A stretch of 64,000 nt of DNA. Source: Yponomeuta sedellus. Lineage: Eukaryota; Arthropoda; Insecta; Lepidoptera; Yponomeutidae. A program made the position numbers and the translations under genes. Below the pieces are notes generated by a model that made no database searches, was not told the DNA's origin, and worked only from the letters and a program-made list of their open reading frames with translations. How positions within the stretch are numbered: the stretch's first letter is position 1; every line of letters starts with the position of its first letter. Positions 21,491-30,939 of the stretch are shown in pieces. The stretch is from positions 20,895,488-20,959,487 of the forward strand of contig OW203726.1 of assembly GCA_934045075.1 (NCBI GenBank). Reading direction: 5' to 3'.

Positions 21491-22039
21491 ACTTAGCAAA
21501 ATCTTTTATAAATTAAGAAAGGAATTCAAAAAATAATGAAACCAAATGGGAAAATTAATAAAAGAAATGTAATTCTGGTAAAAATGTGGCGTGAGTGGCG
21601 GGCTGGTACCTACGTAAAAAATTACAACATTTCATGTCTTAAAATTTTCACTCACAATTTAAAGTCAGATCCCGCAAGTATTTTTACACTTTGAAATTTT
21701 TTGAAATCTACTAACAGAATTTTGATTTATGGGTTTGCATACAAGTCGACTTATCATTTTATTCCCGCTAGCTACGGTTGGTATAATGTTTGGTAGTACG
21801 GCCCCTCCATGCCCGAGTCCAAATTGCCCTTAGCCGTTTTTGTTTCACTGAAAATCTTGAAAAATGTAAATCTGTGCAAGTGTTGCCAGCTTAAACGTGA
21901 GACTAAAAAAAACGGGTACGTGAAATCTCAAACGTGCAGTGGCCGACGTAAAACTTTCATTTTGCAGCCCACTTTATAAAGCTGGGAACTCACTGCACAG
22001 ATAGTCAATTGAGTTTCCAACCAAATCATATCACAGTAA

Positions 22040-22230
22040 TATTAAAAAGGCGAAAGTTTGTGAATGTACATGTTTGTTACTTTTTCACGTCTAAATGGCT
22101 GGAGCGATTTTAATTAAATTTGGTATGGAGTTAGATGACATCCTGGATTAACACATAGGCTACGTTTTATTGCGGCAAAATATCTTATTCCCATGGGATA
22201 ATCGATACACCGCGGGGCACATCTAGTAAG
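22040..22230 (+). mobile_element. Helitron-like nonautonomous repeat
   Basis: AATATTAAAAAGGCGAAAGT ... GGATTAACACATAGGCTACG ... GGGCACATCTAGT resembles the abundant lepidopteran CTAG-ended nonautonomous repeats. Related to 24588-25083. Confidence 0.5.
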
Positions 22231-22445
22231 TTTATAGTGTAAGTGTAAACATATTTATTCTGACCTGAGTAGCACAACAACATCAAATAATTATACTTCG
22301 ATCTTTTCTCAGAACTGATAATTATACACAAAAATGCGACAAAAATCGGTGCAGGCGTTTCTGAGTAGTTCGATCACAATCTAACACGCAATATTTTTGT
22401 AAACTATATTTTTAGGTAAATTAATAAAATGAAATATTAATAATT

Positions 22446-22770
22446 GCCGTGCCTAATCCCCGGATGCCTAACAGATCTTAAATGATCACGAAGGTTAAAC
22501 AACGTAGGACGCTTTCAGTGCATGGATGGGTGACCGTCTATGACTAACGCTAGTGGCATTTTTCCGCGAGCGGTTCCGTTGCAAGGCACGTTAAGCAGTT
22601 GGTGCCGGCTACCGTCGATAGACCGCAGTCGTTGAGCCAATTCAGAGGCCTTAGAGCGGCTTGAAAACTTCTGACAGTTAGACCAGCCGCTAGCCTTGCA
22701 AGCCTCCACCAATCCGGACTTAGCACCCGAAGTGAAATATGGATGGAGATGATGGGTTGATGATGATGAC
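22446..22770 (+). mobile_element. 5S-derived SINE (type 1 head)
   Basis: GATCACGAAGGTTAAACAAC and GCATGGATGGGTGACCG give the clearest 5S match in the window. Body and GATGATGATG tail follow. Confidence 0.8.
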
Positions 22771-22918
22771 TTATTCGTCTTCTTCATGTGCTGTCTCCTA
22801 TAGGAGGTTTGCAAATAATTCGGCTATTTTGCTTTTGATGGTTGGCAGTACAAACATGTACATGTAATTTATTATACAAAAAGTATAATTACATAAAAAA
22901 TAACATTTATACTGATTT

Positions 22919-23071
22919 AAAAACCTATTTAAAGGCTAAAAATTTCACCTCTGGCACGGATAGCCAGAGGTTGCGGGTTCGAATCCCGGCATGGGTGAAA
23001 TTTTTAGCCTCTAAATAGGTTTTTAAATTTGTCCTTAGCACGGGTTAGTGCATTAAAAATAAAAACAGTAT
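22919..23071 (+). mobile_element. SINE-A fold-back copy
   Basis: A short inverted arm is followed by the plus-strand 3' half and tail. The 14-bp duplication ATTTATACTGATTT lies at 22905-22918 and 23072-23085. Confidence 0.83.
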
Positions 23072-23655
23072 ATTTATACTGATTTTATCAGCGTGACATT
23101 ACACAATTTATTCCGGTCTTATAACAGATTTTCCCATCTCACTTCAGCTCTCTAAGCGCTGCACGCCGCTCACTCCGGCGCGGCGAAGGAATAAATACCA
23201 GAATATCAGCGCTGAAGTTTTTTCCAAACCTTCAGCACATGCTAAGTCGGAGCCCGTTTACTTTTGCCACACCTACGTTGTGGCAAAAGCAAATGGTTAT
23301 CACTCTTACTCCAGTACATTGCCCGGGTACATTGCCGTACCGTGCAAGGCTAATTTATTTTCTGTGTGTTTCGCTTTTCATGTATGCTACTGTTTTGTTT
23401 ATTTATTTTTTATTTATTTTAGGCGTAAACATAACAAAAACAACAAAACTTATTTATAGGTACGATGTACACTAAAGTTGCACAGTTTTTGCTTCCATGT
23501 AATCGTAGTTTATGCTTTCTTCGTTCTGTGACTTGTAATTAGATTTCTATGGCTTCACTTTGTATACGTATGTGTCTCTTATGTGAATTAATGATTTATA
23601 TCTATCTAACCAGCTAGGGGAGCAAAACGTCACGATTTAATGCAACAGAATTGTA

Positions 23656-24188
23656 AAAAACCTATTTAGAGGCTAAAAATTTCACCCATGCCGGGATTCG
23701 AACCCGCAACCTCTGGCTATCCGTACCAGCGCTCTACCAATTGAGCCAATGGGCGACTCACGGCATCAGTGAAATTTCGAACCTCTTTACAATATTCTCT
23801 GTATTACGTACAGGCAGCGACATCTGACTTAAGCAAATTGCATTACTTACAGCCCCGACTACCTACTTTGCAGTTAGGTTTAACATCGGAACGATATCAC
23901 TGTACCCACATGATTACACTATTTTTATTTTTAATGCACTAACCCGTGCTAAGGAACAAATTTAAAAACCTATTTAGAGGCTAAAAATTTAATACAGAGA
24001 ATATTGTAAAGAGGTTCGAAATTTCACTGATGCCGTGAGTCGCCCATTGGCTCAATTGGTAGAGCGCTGGTACGGATAGCCAGAGGTTGCGGGTTCGAAT
24101 CCCGGCATGGGTGAAATTTTTAGCCTCTAAATAGGTTTTTAAATTTGTTCCTTAGCACGGGTTAGTGCATTAAAAATAAAAATAGTGT
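23656..24188. mobile_element. SINE-A composite (inverted dimer)
   Basis: A minus SINE-A (23656-23845), about 75 bp of spacer, an inverted tail and arm (about 23920-23990), and a plus SINE-A with tail follow each other. One 12-bp duplication, AACAGAATTGTA, brackets the entire 533-bp block (23644-23655 and 24189-24200). Confidence 0.8.
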
Positions 24189-24587
24189 AACAGAATTGTA
24201 GCCGAGAGCGATACAGGACCCTACATGGAGCCTACGTGGAGCCTACATTCCGAAATGTTCGTCCTTCATACCCACCTTTACGTTCCGTGCCTGGTTTTTA
24301 GTTTTTTCGGCAAGTCCCGGCGTTATGGCTATATTTTCCGCCGGTTCCAGACAAACAAAGCGGAACGTATGCAAACAAATAAACTGGCTTGCACATGATT
24401 TAGGGCGGCCTACCCTTTGTCCAAACGTTTTACCTATCCTCTGCATGGAACGCGAAATTTTGATGTGCACTTTTTCATTGCACATTTTTCCACTGTCACC
24501 AGGCTTGCAATTGTTCACGATATTGACGGATTGCAATGTTAGCTCTATATGACTTTAATTTGTAGAGCCTAGTCATAGCATAGCGAT

Positions 24588-25083
24588 CACACTAATATTA
24601 TAAAAGCGAAAGTTTGTGACTGTGTATGTTAGTTATGTTAGTATGTAGACCTGAGATTTCCGCACTTAGCCTCACAGTTGGGCCTTTGTACGTAGCAAGG
24701 GCTGAGGTACGCTAACACTTCAGACACTAGGGTTTCCTTACGATATTTTCCTTCACCGTCGGCGAGTGGTATTGCTACTATGATTTCACAAATGTACATA
24801 ACTTAGAAAACAAAGTCATTGGTACGAGTACATGCCGGGGTTTGAACCCACGACCTCCCGATTGAGAGGCCGGCGTCCTACACCGCTCCGCTACCACCGC
24901 CCCCTGAGTGTGTAGGTTTGTTACTTCTTCGCGTCTAAACGGCTAGACCGATTTAAAAAAAAATTGATTTGGAGTCAGCTGACACCCTGGATTAACAGAT
25001 AGGCTACGTTTTACTGCAGGAAAATATCTTATTCCCATGGGAAAATCGATAAACTGCGGTTTACACCGCGGAGCACAGCTAGT
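24588..25083 (+). mobile_element. Helitron-like repeat split by SINE-F
   Basis: AATATTATAAAAGCGAAAGT at the left and GTTACTTCTTCGCGTCTAAA to ACAGCTAGT at the right are one repeat interrupted by the SINE-F at about 24653-24905. A further 3' piece lies at 25146-25212. Confidence 0.52.
24653..24905 (-). mobile_element. SINE-F nested in a Helitron-like repeat
   Basis: A minus-strand copy with a tRNA-like head ending at 24903. The flanking sequence on both sides belongs to one Helitron-like repeat. Confidence 0.68.
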
Positions 25084-25232
25084 GTCTATCTAATCCAAAC
25101 TTCTGACAGTAGGGCCCATTTCAACTATTCTGTTTTAGTGCTCTCTTTGTTTTACTGCGGGAAAATATCTTATTCCCATGGGAAAATCGATAAACCGCGG
25201 GGCACAGCTACTAATATCATATTTCCAATTCG

Positions 25233-25556
25233 TTCGTTATCAACCCTTGTATGTCCCCACTGCTGGGGCAAGGGTCTCTTCCTGCATCGCAGGAAGGTTA
25301 GGCCATACTCCACCACGGGGGCCTAGTCCGGGTAACAGTGGCGGGCCTTCCTGTTAGAAGTTATCAAGCCGCCTATAAGGCTTCTGACAGCCGGCAACAA
25401 CGGCTTAAGGTGCCTTGCGAAGCAAGGAAGCGCTCAAAAAAATGGCATTAGGGGTAGTCACGGGACGGTCACCTACCCTGCACCTTACCGCGCCTGTTGT
25501 TGCCTAACTCAAGTAATTGATTCCAACCACTCGGTTCACCTAGATCACGAGCGCTT
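25233..25556 (-). mobile_element. 5S-derived SINE (type 2)
   Basis: A minus-strand copy with the whole head and body and a small internal deletion. Confidence 0.75.
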
Positions 25557-25599
25557 CCAATTGCATCGCATTAACTACTATTATAAATATATATTGCGA

Positions 25600-25832
25600 A
25601 TGTGAGTGGAATGGGCTGGTAAGGGACGCCCCAGGCGGACATACATCGAACAAATAGGAGATGTATTAGCAAAGGGAAAGATAATAAGGACCCGGAACCG
25701 GCGTTCGTGCATGCAACGACTTATGAACCTCGATGAAGCGAAGGTGATCTGTCAGGGTCGTGGCAAGTGGCAGTCCCTGGTCTCTGCCTACCCCTCTGGG
25801 ATACAGGCGTGAGGTTATGTATGTATGTAACT
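25600..25832 (+). pseudogene. RTE-like LINE RT C-terminus and tail
   Basis: An open segment ends in ...GRPRRTYIEQIGDVLAKGK ... [16 protein letters not shown] and a stop, then (ATGT)n. The Pro-Arg-Arg/Tyr-Pro-Ser-Gly-Ile ending is common to insect RTE-like LINEs. Confidence 0.7.
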
Positions 25833-25834
25833 AC

Positions 25835-26121
25835 TATTGTATGACTTGACAAATTATTACGATTCAATAGTTGCTCTTCAAGCAAGGAAAATTATAATAT
25901 GCGCTTTTCCTTATTCTAAAACCCTATCAGAAACTCAAAATGCCCGGATAGGTAAGCTAAACCGGCTGTTGAATAATATGACCTTTGGCCATCGAGACAA
26001 AGTATTGTATTTTAATACGAATATATTTATTCGAAACTTTATACTGACTAGGGATACAATGCATGTGCCCTTGTCTTTAAACACAATTGATGCACGTACA
26101 CTTTGCATCAATTGTGATTAA
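25835..26121 (+). pseudogene. LINE ORF1-like SGNH/esterase fragment
   Basis: A frame of about 95 residues ends with NFILTRDTMHVPLSLNTID, resembling the Asp-x-x-His block of the esterase domain in the first ORF of CR1/Jockey-type LINEs. It stops in a palindrome at 26099-26147, then LINE RT sequence follows. Function inferred from motif style only. Confidence 0.5.
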
Positions 26122-26147
26122 TAAATAATCACAATTGATGCAAAGCT
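26099..26147. repeat. Palindrome at a LINE rearrangement
   Basis: CTTTGCATCAATTGTGATTA is mirrored after a 4-6 base centre. It joins an ORF1-like piece to RT sequence. Confidence 0.8.
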
Positions 26148-26935
26148 TCAATGGGGTCCTCATATAAAAAAAAATAGCAAATAGGCTTAGTTCAGCAGCA
26201 TATGCAGTTAAAAGAATTAGGGATCTAACTGACGTCGCAACTGCTAGGCTTGTTTATTTTAGTTACTTCCATAGTGTTATGTCCTATGGCATACTATTGT
26301 GGGGACGGGCTGCAGATATTGAGACCATCTTTGTCTTGCAGAAGAGAGCGATCAGATTCATTTATAAGCTAGGCAGTAGAGATTCGTTAAGAGATTTCTT
26401 TAAAGAAACTAACATCCTGACAGTTGCCAGTCAGTATATCTATGAAAACATTATGTACGTCAGGAAAAATATCAGTAACTTTAAAACTTTAGGTAGCCAA
26501 CACAATGTAAATACTAGAAATAAACATAAACTTTTGTTCCTACTATTTAGGCTGGCAAAGGTTAATACATCCTTCATGGGGCATTGTATACGCTTCTATA
26601 ATAAAATCCCTGAAGATATATTAAGCTTGCCTGAATCGCGGTTCAAAAAATATGTTAAGCACACTTTGTGCCAATGACAATGAGATGACAATGACAATGA
26701 GAATGAGATGACAATGAGGTCTGGAATTAAAGCCAGTACAATGCATGAGTTCTATGTTTTATAATAATTATGTAAATTATGTGAATTGAAAAGACTAAGT
26801 TTGGAGTTTTTTTGTCCATTTTTTCTACAAAATTATCTAGTTTTTGAAATGGACACCTAGTTTGAATTGTAACGTTCATTAAGCCGCAGCTTCTGCGCTA
26901 CTTTGAATAAAACCATTTCATTTCATTAGTTTTTG
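26146..26935 (+). pseudogene. Jockey/CR1-like LINE RT C-terminus and 3'UTR
   Basis: The coding remnant continues through SYFHSVMSYGILLWGRAAD to [20 protein letters not shown] and the stop at 26677. A 3'UTR ending AATAAAACCATTTCATTTCATT follows. The reading frame is broken at the start by A-run indels. Confidence 0.78.
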
Positions 26936-27156
26936 TTAGTTTTGGCTTAATTACCTCGAGTACCCACTGCGTCCTGGCCATTTCAAGCGCTGAGGTAGAC
27001 ACCTCAGACACTCATTCGTGCTCAGGATATTTCCTTTAAATTTTGCGTGTGGCTACTAGGTATATCTATATATCTTTCGGCATAGTTAACAGGCTGAAGC
27101 GGAAAATGAACGAAAAGAAAAAAAAAAACAAACACAAAAGATTGACGGAAGAAATG

Positions 27157-27362
27157 TTTAAAAACCTATTTAGAGGCTAAAACTTCCATCCATGCTGGGA
27201 TTCGAACCCGCGACCTCTGGCTATCCGTGCCAGCGCTCTTTCCAACTGAGCTAATGGGTGACTCACCGGTATCAATGAGATTTCGAACCTCTTTACAATT
27301 TTCTCTGTATTACGTACAGGTTTTTAAAATTGTCCTTAGCACGGGTTATTGTATTAAAAAGT
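27157..27362 (-). mobile_element. SINE-A copy with plus-strand tail
   Basis: A nearly complete minus copy is followed directly by the plus-oriented GGTTTTTAAAATTGTCC tail, again giving inverted ends. The target duplication is not clear. Confidence 0.75.
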
Positions 27363-27496
27363 TATATAATCTGTCTATGATTTTCATAATTAAAAATTAC
27401 GTCAACCATTTATGAGATTTCCTTCATTTTTTTTAGTATTACTACTATACATTGCGACTAGACCAGACCATATAAATCGTCCTTTGAAATGAAATG

Positions 27497-28050
27497 AAAT
27501 AAAATGAAATGGTTTTATTCAAAGTAGCGCAGATACTGCGGCTTAGTGAACGTTACAAGTCAAACTAAGGGCGAGATAAATAGTCGTTGCTTAGCCCAAG
27601 TCCGTACTCAAGCATCCCTAAGCATTACTTCAGGCTAACTTAGCTCTAAGTATCAAAGTAGACGTATGCTTAGCTAAGCATGTTCTTAGGCCAATGCTAA
27701 GAATTAGTCCGGGTTTCGCGACTTAGAGAGTGCCAAAGTACTGTCTATGATAGACAAATCGATTCTTAAGCAAGTGCTTTCGCTAAGACTCGTTCTTAGA
27801 AGCGACTATTTATCTCGCCCTAGGTGTCCATTTCAAAATCTAGATCATTTTGGGGGAAAAAAGGACAAAAAAACTCGAAACTTACTCTTTTCAAATTCCT
27901 TAATGAACAAAATTTACACAGATTTTAGAAAACTCGTGAATTTTACATGCTTGAATTCTAGGCATCATTGTCATCTAAATAATCCTCAATATTATAGATC
28001 AAACCTTAATATTGTATCTTTACTTGCTTATCCTGTTTTTAACTGAGGTT
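27497..28050 (-). repeat. Jockey-like LINE 3'UTR with nested MITE
   Basis: The minus-strand 3'UTR starts with the (AAATG)n tail complement and is split by a 253-bp element at 27568-27820. It resumes with the GGTGTCCATTT sequence of the 26678-26935 copy. Confidence 0.72.
27568..27820. mobile_element. TA-flanked MITE inside LINE 3'UTR
   Basis: TIR AGGGCGAGATAAATAGTCG, with TA at both ends (27566-27567 and 27821-27822). The interior is rich in CTTAG/CTAAG words. Confidence 0.75.
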
Positions 28051-28423
28051 TCTGTTTACATTATAATTAATTCACACAGTTGAAATCATTCCAGTTTTAT
28101 ATTAATTATTAAACGCTTTACAACATCACAAGCTTGATCTGCTGTCGTGTGTACAGTCAAACCCATTTAAATATGACTAACAAGTGCCGCCAGATGGCGT
28201 TAAGTTCATTAGCCAACCGAGGATAACTCGGCGAGCAATTCTTGTTAGCCGCTCGGAAACTCGGCTTGAGTCAAGGAAAGTTTGCCGTCGGCGGAGGATT
28301 CCGCTTTTTAATTCAATTTTTTTTCTTTCCCTGTTCCAAAACGAACTATGTAGTGTAAGAGACCGTTCAAGGATACGCGAGTGATTAAAATTGAAAAAAA
28401 ACTACGGTTTGAAATTCTTCTTC

Positions 28424-28655
28424 TTCAGGCTATATTAGTCCGCTGGTGGGCATAGCCCTCCCCTAATGAGCAAAACAGCGCAAGGTTGTGCCATGATTAG
28501 GGTGTAGTTCCCATAATCCCCACGCTGGGCATGCGGGTTGGGGATTGCAGTTTAGTAGAATTGTACTGCAGGGGTCGCTGCTGCCCACCCCCCGGTTTGT
28601 GTCCCTTAGTCGCCTTTTACGACACCCGCGGGAAGAATTTGGGTTGGTTTGAGAG
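28424..28655 (-). mobile_element. SINE-D copy (5' truncated)
   Basis: A minus-strand copy whose CTTCTTCTTC tail is the complement of GAAGAAG. Confidence 0.65.
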
Positions 28656-28889
28656 TCTGCACTTGGTCAATTCAATTGCACTTGCATTTGTTTGTACTCG
28701 AACGCATCGGAAGATAAGATACAAATGCAAATTTAAGTAAAAACATACCTGTGCCAGAAGACCTCGCTCCTCTACATCTGTGGCGAGCACATGTCAACTC
28801 TGCGCGCGCAAAACAAACTCCAACATTCCTGCATCGCGCAATCAAAGTGTTTCAATGACATACCATATACCATAAATATAACGTCCGAC

Positions 28890-28990
28890 TAACAAAAGTA
28901 GGACCGGCCGTCCCCAGGCATACGATCTGCCTGGCGGGAAATTTCCCTTTATAGTGGAAGAGCACGATCACCCTTCCTTCCCTATACATC
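28890..28990 (+). repeat. Dispersed repeat K
   Basis: ACCGGCCGTCCCCAGGCATACGATCTGCC through GAGCACGATCACCCTTCC matches 51178-51265 on the same strand. Identity unknown. Confidence 0.6.
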
Positions 28991-29104
28991 CATTGCTTAT
29001 AGATGTCATTAATTTCATTTATCAATATAAGTTATAGGATAACAATAATCCTCATCGGACACTGTAAGAAATCGAAATACAAAACATTTACAAAGGTACA
29101 TAGT

Positions 29105-29445
29105 ACATTGATCTTAAACGATCACGAAGGTTAAGCGACATAGGCCATGTATGGGTGACCGTCTATGACTAACGCTAGTGGCTTTTTCCGAGCAGTTCCG
29201 TGCTTTGCAAGACTCGGCAAGCAGTTGGTGCCGGCTGCCGTTTATAGATGGGAGTCGTTAAGCCAAGTCAAAGGCCCTGGGGCGGCTTGAAAACTTCTGA
29301 CTGTAAGACCAGCCACTAGTCTTGCAAACCTCCGGCTCCTCCAATCCGGACTTGGCCACCGTGGCGGAGTATGGCCTATACCTTCCTTAGGGAAGAGACC
29401 CGTGCCCCTCAATGGGGACATAATGGGTTGATGATGTTTGATGAC
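29105..29445 (+). mobile_element. 5S-derived SINE (type 1)
   Basis: GATCACGAAGGTTAAGCGAC and ATGGGTGACCG, with a small deletion between them, then the common body. Confidence 0.75.
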
Positions 29446-29894
29446 CTATTTGGTCGAACTATGTCCACCTGGGACGAACTTATCTGGCCTTTCCACCTAC
29501 ATTTGCTCGATATATTTGTTTTGATAGTTGGGAGACACGAAATCATTTTAAGAAAAATAAATCATTAATTAATTACTTTATTGCAACATTGAACAGCATT
29601 GTCGCTGCGGAGGCGAATAAAACGCGCACTGCTATTATCAAAAAGCCAACGTTTATTAATTCGACAAGCATGGTATATATCCTAACACAGAAACATAACC
29701 CTACTGCGATGTAGAGTGACAATAGCGCCATCTAGTGGACAACATGTAAACTAAACTAAAGTTTTCAAACATCATATTACTACAAATACTTATTGTTAAT
29801 ACAAATATTTATCGTACATAACAACATGAACTCAGGAGATAAATACATTAACCTCCTCGGCCAGGAGATAAATGCATATTTTCTGTTGTTAACA

Positions 29895-30170
29895 GTATGA
29901 GATGAACCGGTGGTAACGGAGCGGCTTTTTAATCGGGAGGTTATGGGTTTGAATACCGGTGTGAGAATGTACGAATGACTTTGTTTTCTAAATTATGTAT
30001 CTCTGTGAAGATATCGTAGCAAAAACACTCGTTAAGTGAAGGAAAACATCGTGAGGAACCCCTAGTATCAGAAGTGTTAACACACCGCAGTGCTTGCTAC
30101 GTACAATGACCCAACTATGAGGCTAAATGTTCTCTATCTTTATCAAAGTGCGGAAATCTTAGGTCTAACT
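29895..30170 (+). mobile_element. SINE-F copy
   Basis: The head is diverged (GGTGGTAACGGAGCGG). The body has AATGACCCAACTATGAGGC and ends AAATCTTAGGTCTAACT. Confidence 0.62.
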
Positions 30171-30303
30171 GTACTATGCAGTAAGAGTTCTAATGTAATC
30201 GAATCTTTAAGGCTGCCGTCTGTACTCTTTTCTGGAGAAATATCTGAGCAATTTCCTTTTTCATGTACAATAAAATGTTCTGTGTCAAATCAAATCAAAA
30301 TAC

Positions 30304-30309
30304 TTTATT
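30304..30309 (-). terminator. Possible polyadenylation signal of the receptor gene
   Basis: An AATAAA hexamer on the minus strand lies about 440 bases past the stop codon. It sits in repeat-derived AT-rich sequence, so it is only a candidate. Confidence 0.2.
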
Positions 30310-30602
30310 TGTGTAAACAAGATTATTGATATACGCAGATATTACATTAGAAATAGATAGATAGCAAATATGATGTAGAATACATGACAAAGGAAATTAC
30401 ACAGATATTTCTTAACCTTACCGTACGCACGGCATCCTTATCACTAAAAGAGACCAGACAAACTTTACAATGAGATCCTCTCTACCTCTTTATCTCTATT
30501 TCTATTTCAACACCAAAGGTCTGCTGGTACAGAATGCTTCTTGCATTAAACACGCCCTTTTACATTTAACTAGTGCAATAAAGAATTAAAATAATAATGT
30601 CT

Positions 30603-30735
30603 GTCTCATCCAAACTTCTGACAGTAAGGCCCACCAGTGTCTTACAATCCTCCACCAACCCGTACTTGGCCCTCTTCCTGCAATGCGGGAAGAGACCCGT
30701 TCCCCAGCAGTGAGAACATACAAAAAATGATATCG
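30603..30735 (+). repeat. 5S-SINE 3' fragment in receptor 3'UTR region
   Basis: The 3' third of the body with an internal deletion. It lies 14 bp beyond the receptor stop codon, antisense to the gene. Confidence 0.65.
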
Positions 30736-30748
30736 AATCTGAACGCAA

Positions 30749-30939
30749 TCAGACGGCCGGGCCGAAGGCTCTGTCGAGGTTCCCGGCGAGAGCCCTGGCG
30801 GCTCTTCGCGCTGCGCGGCGCAGCACAAGCTTGGCTCGCACCACGGCGACAACACCCGTGCTGCGCTGGCGTGCCGCGCCCTCTGCTCGCAGCTTCAAGC
30901 TGCGGCGGTGGCACTGCAGCTCGCTGAGCAGTGTCAAAG
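30749..30939 (-). CDS. Ir21a: Ir21a-like terminal exon l
   Basis: Two bases complete a Thr codon, then [12 protein letters not shown] finishes TM4. A 50-residue Arg/Ala-rich cytoplasmic tail ends at a TGA (30749-30751). The acceptor is CTCTCCCCTAG. Another frame is also open here and is equally GC-rich. The chosen frame is supported by its phase and by the hydrophobic LTLLSEL continuation of TM4. A 5S-SINE fragment lies in the presumed 3'UTR. Confidence 0.72.

Noticed and set aside
22480..22545. 5S rRNA gene
   Set aside because: Only the internal promoter part matches; the 3' part is replaced by the SINE body.
28755..28835. Extra receptor exon on the minus strand (GCGCGCAG acceptor, CACAG|GTATGT donor)
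   Set aside because: No receptor similarity, frames contain stops, and the gene already ends at 30749.
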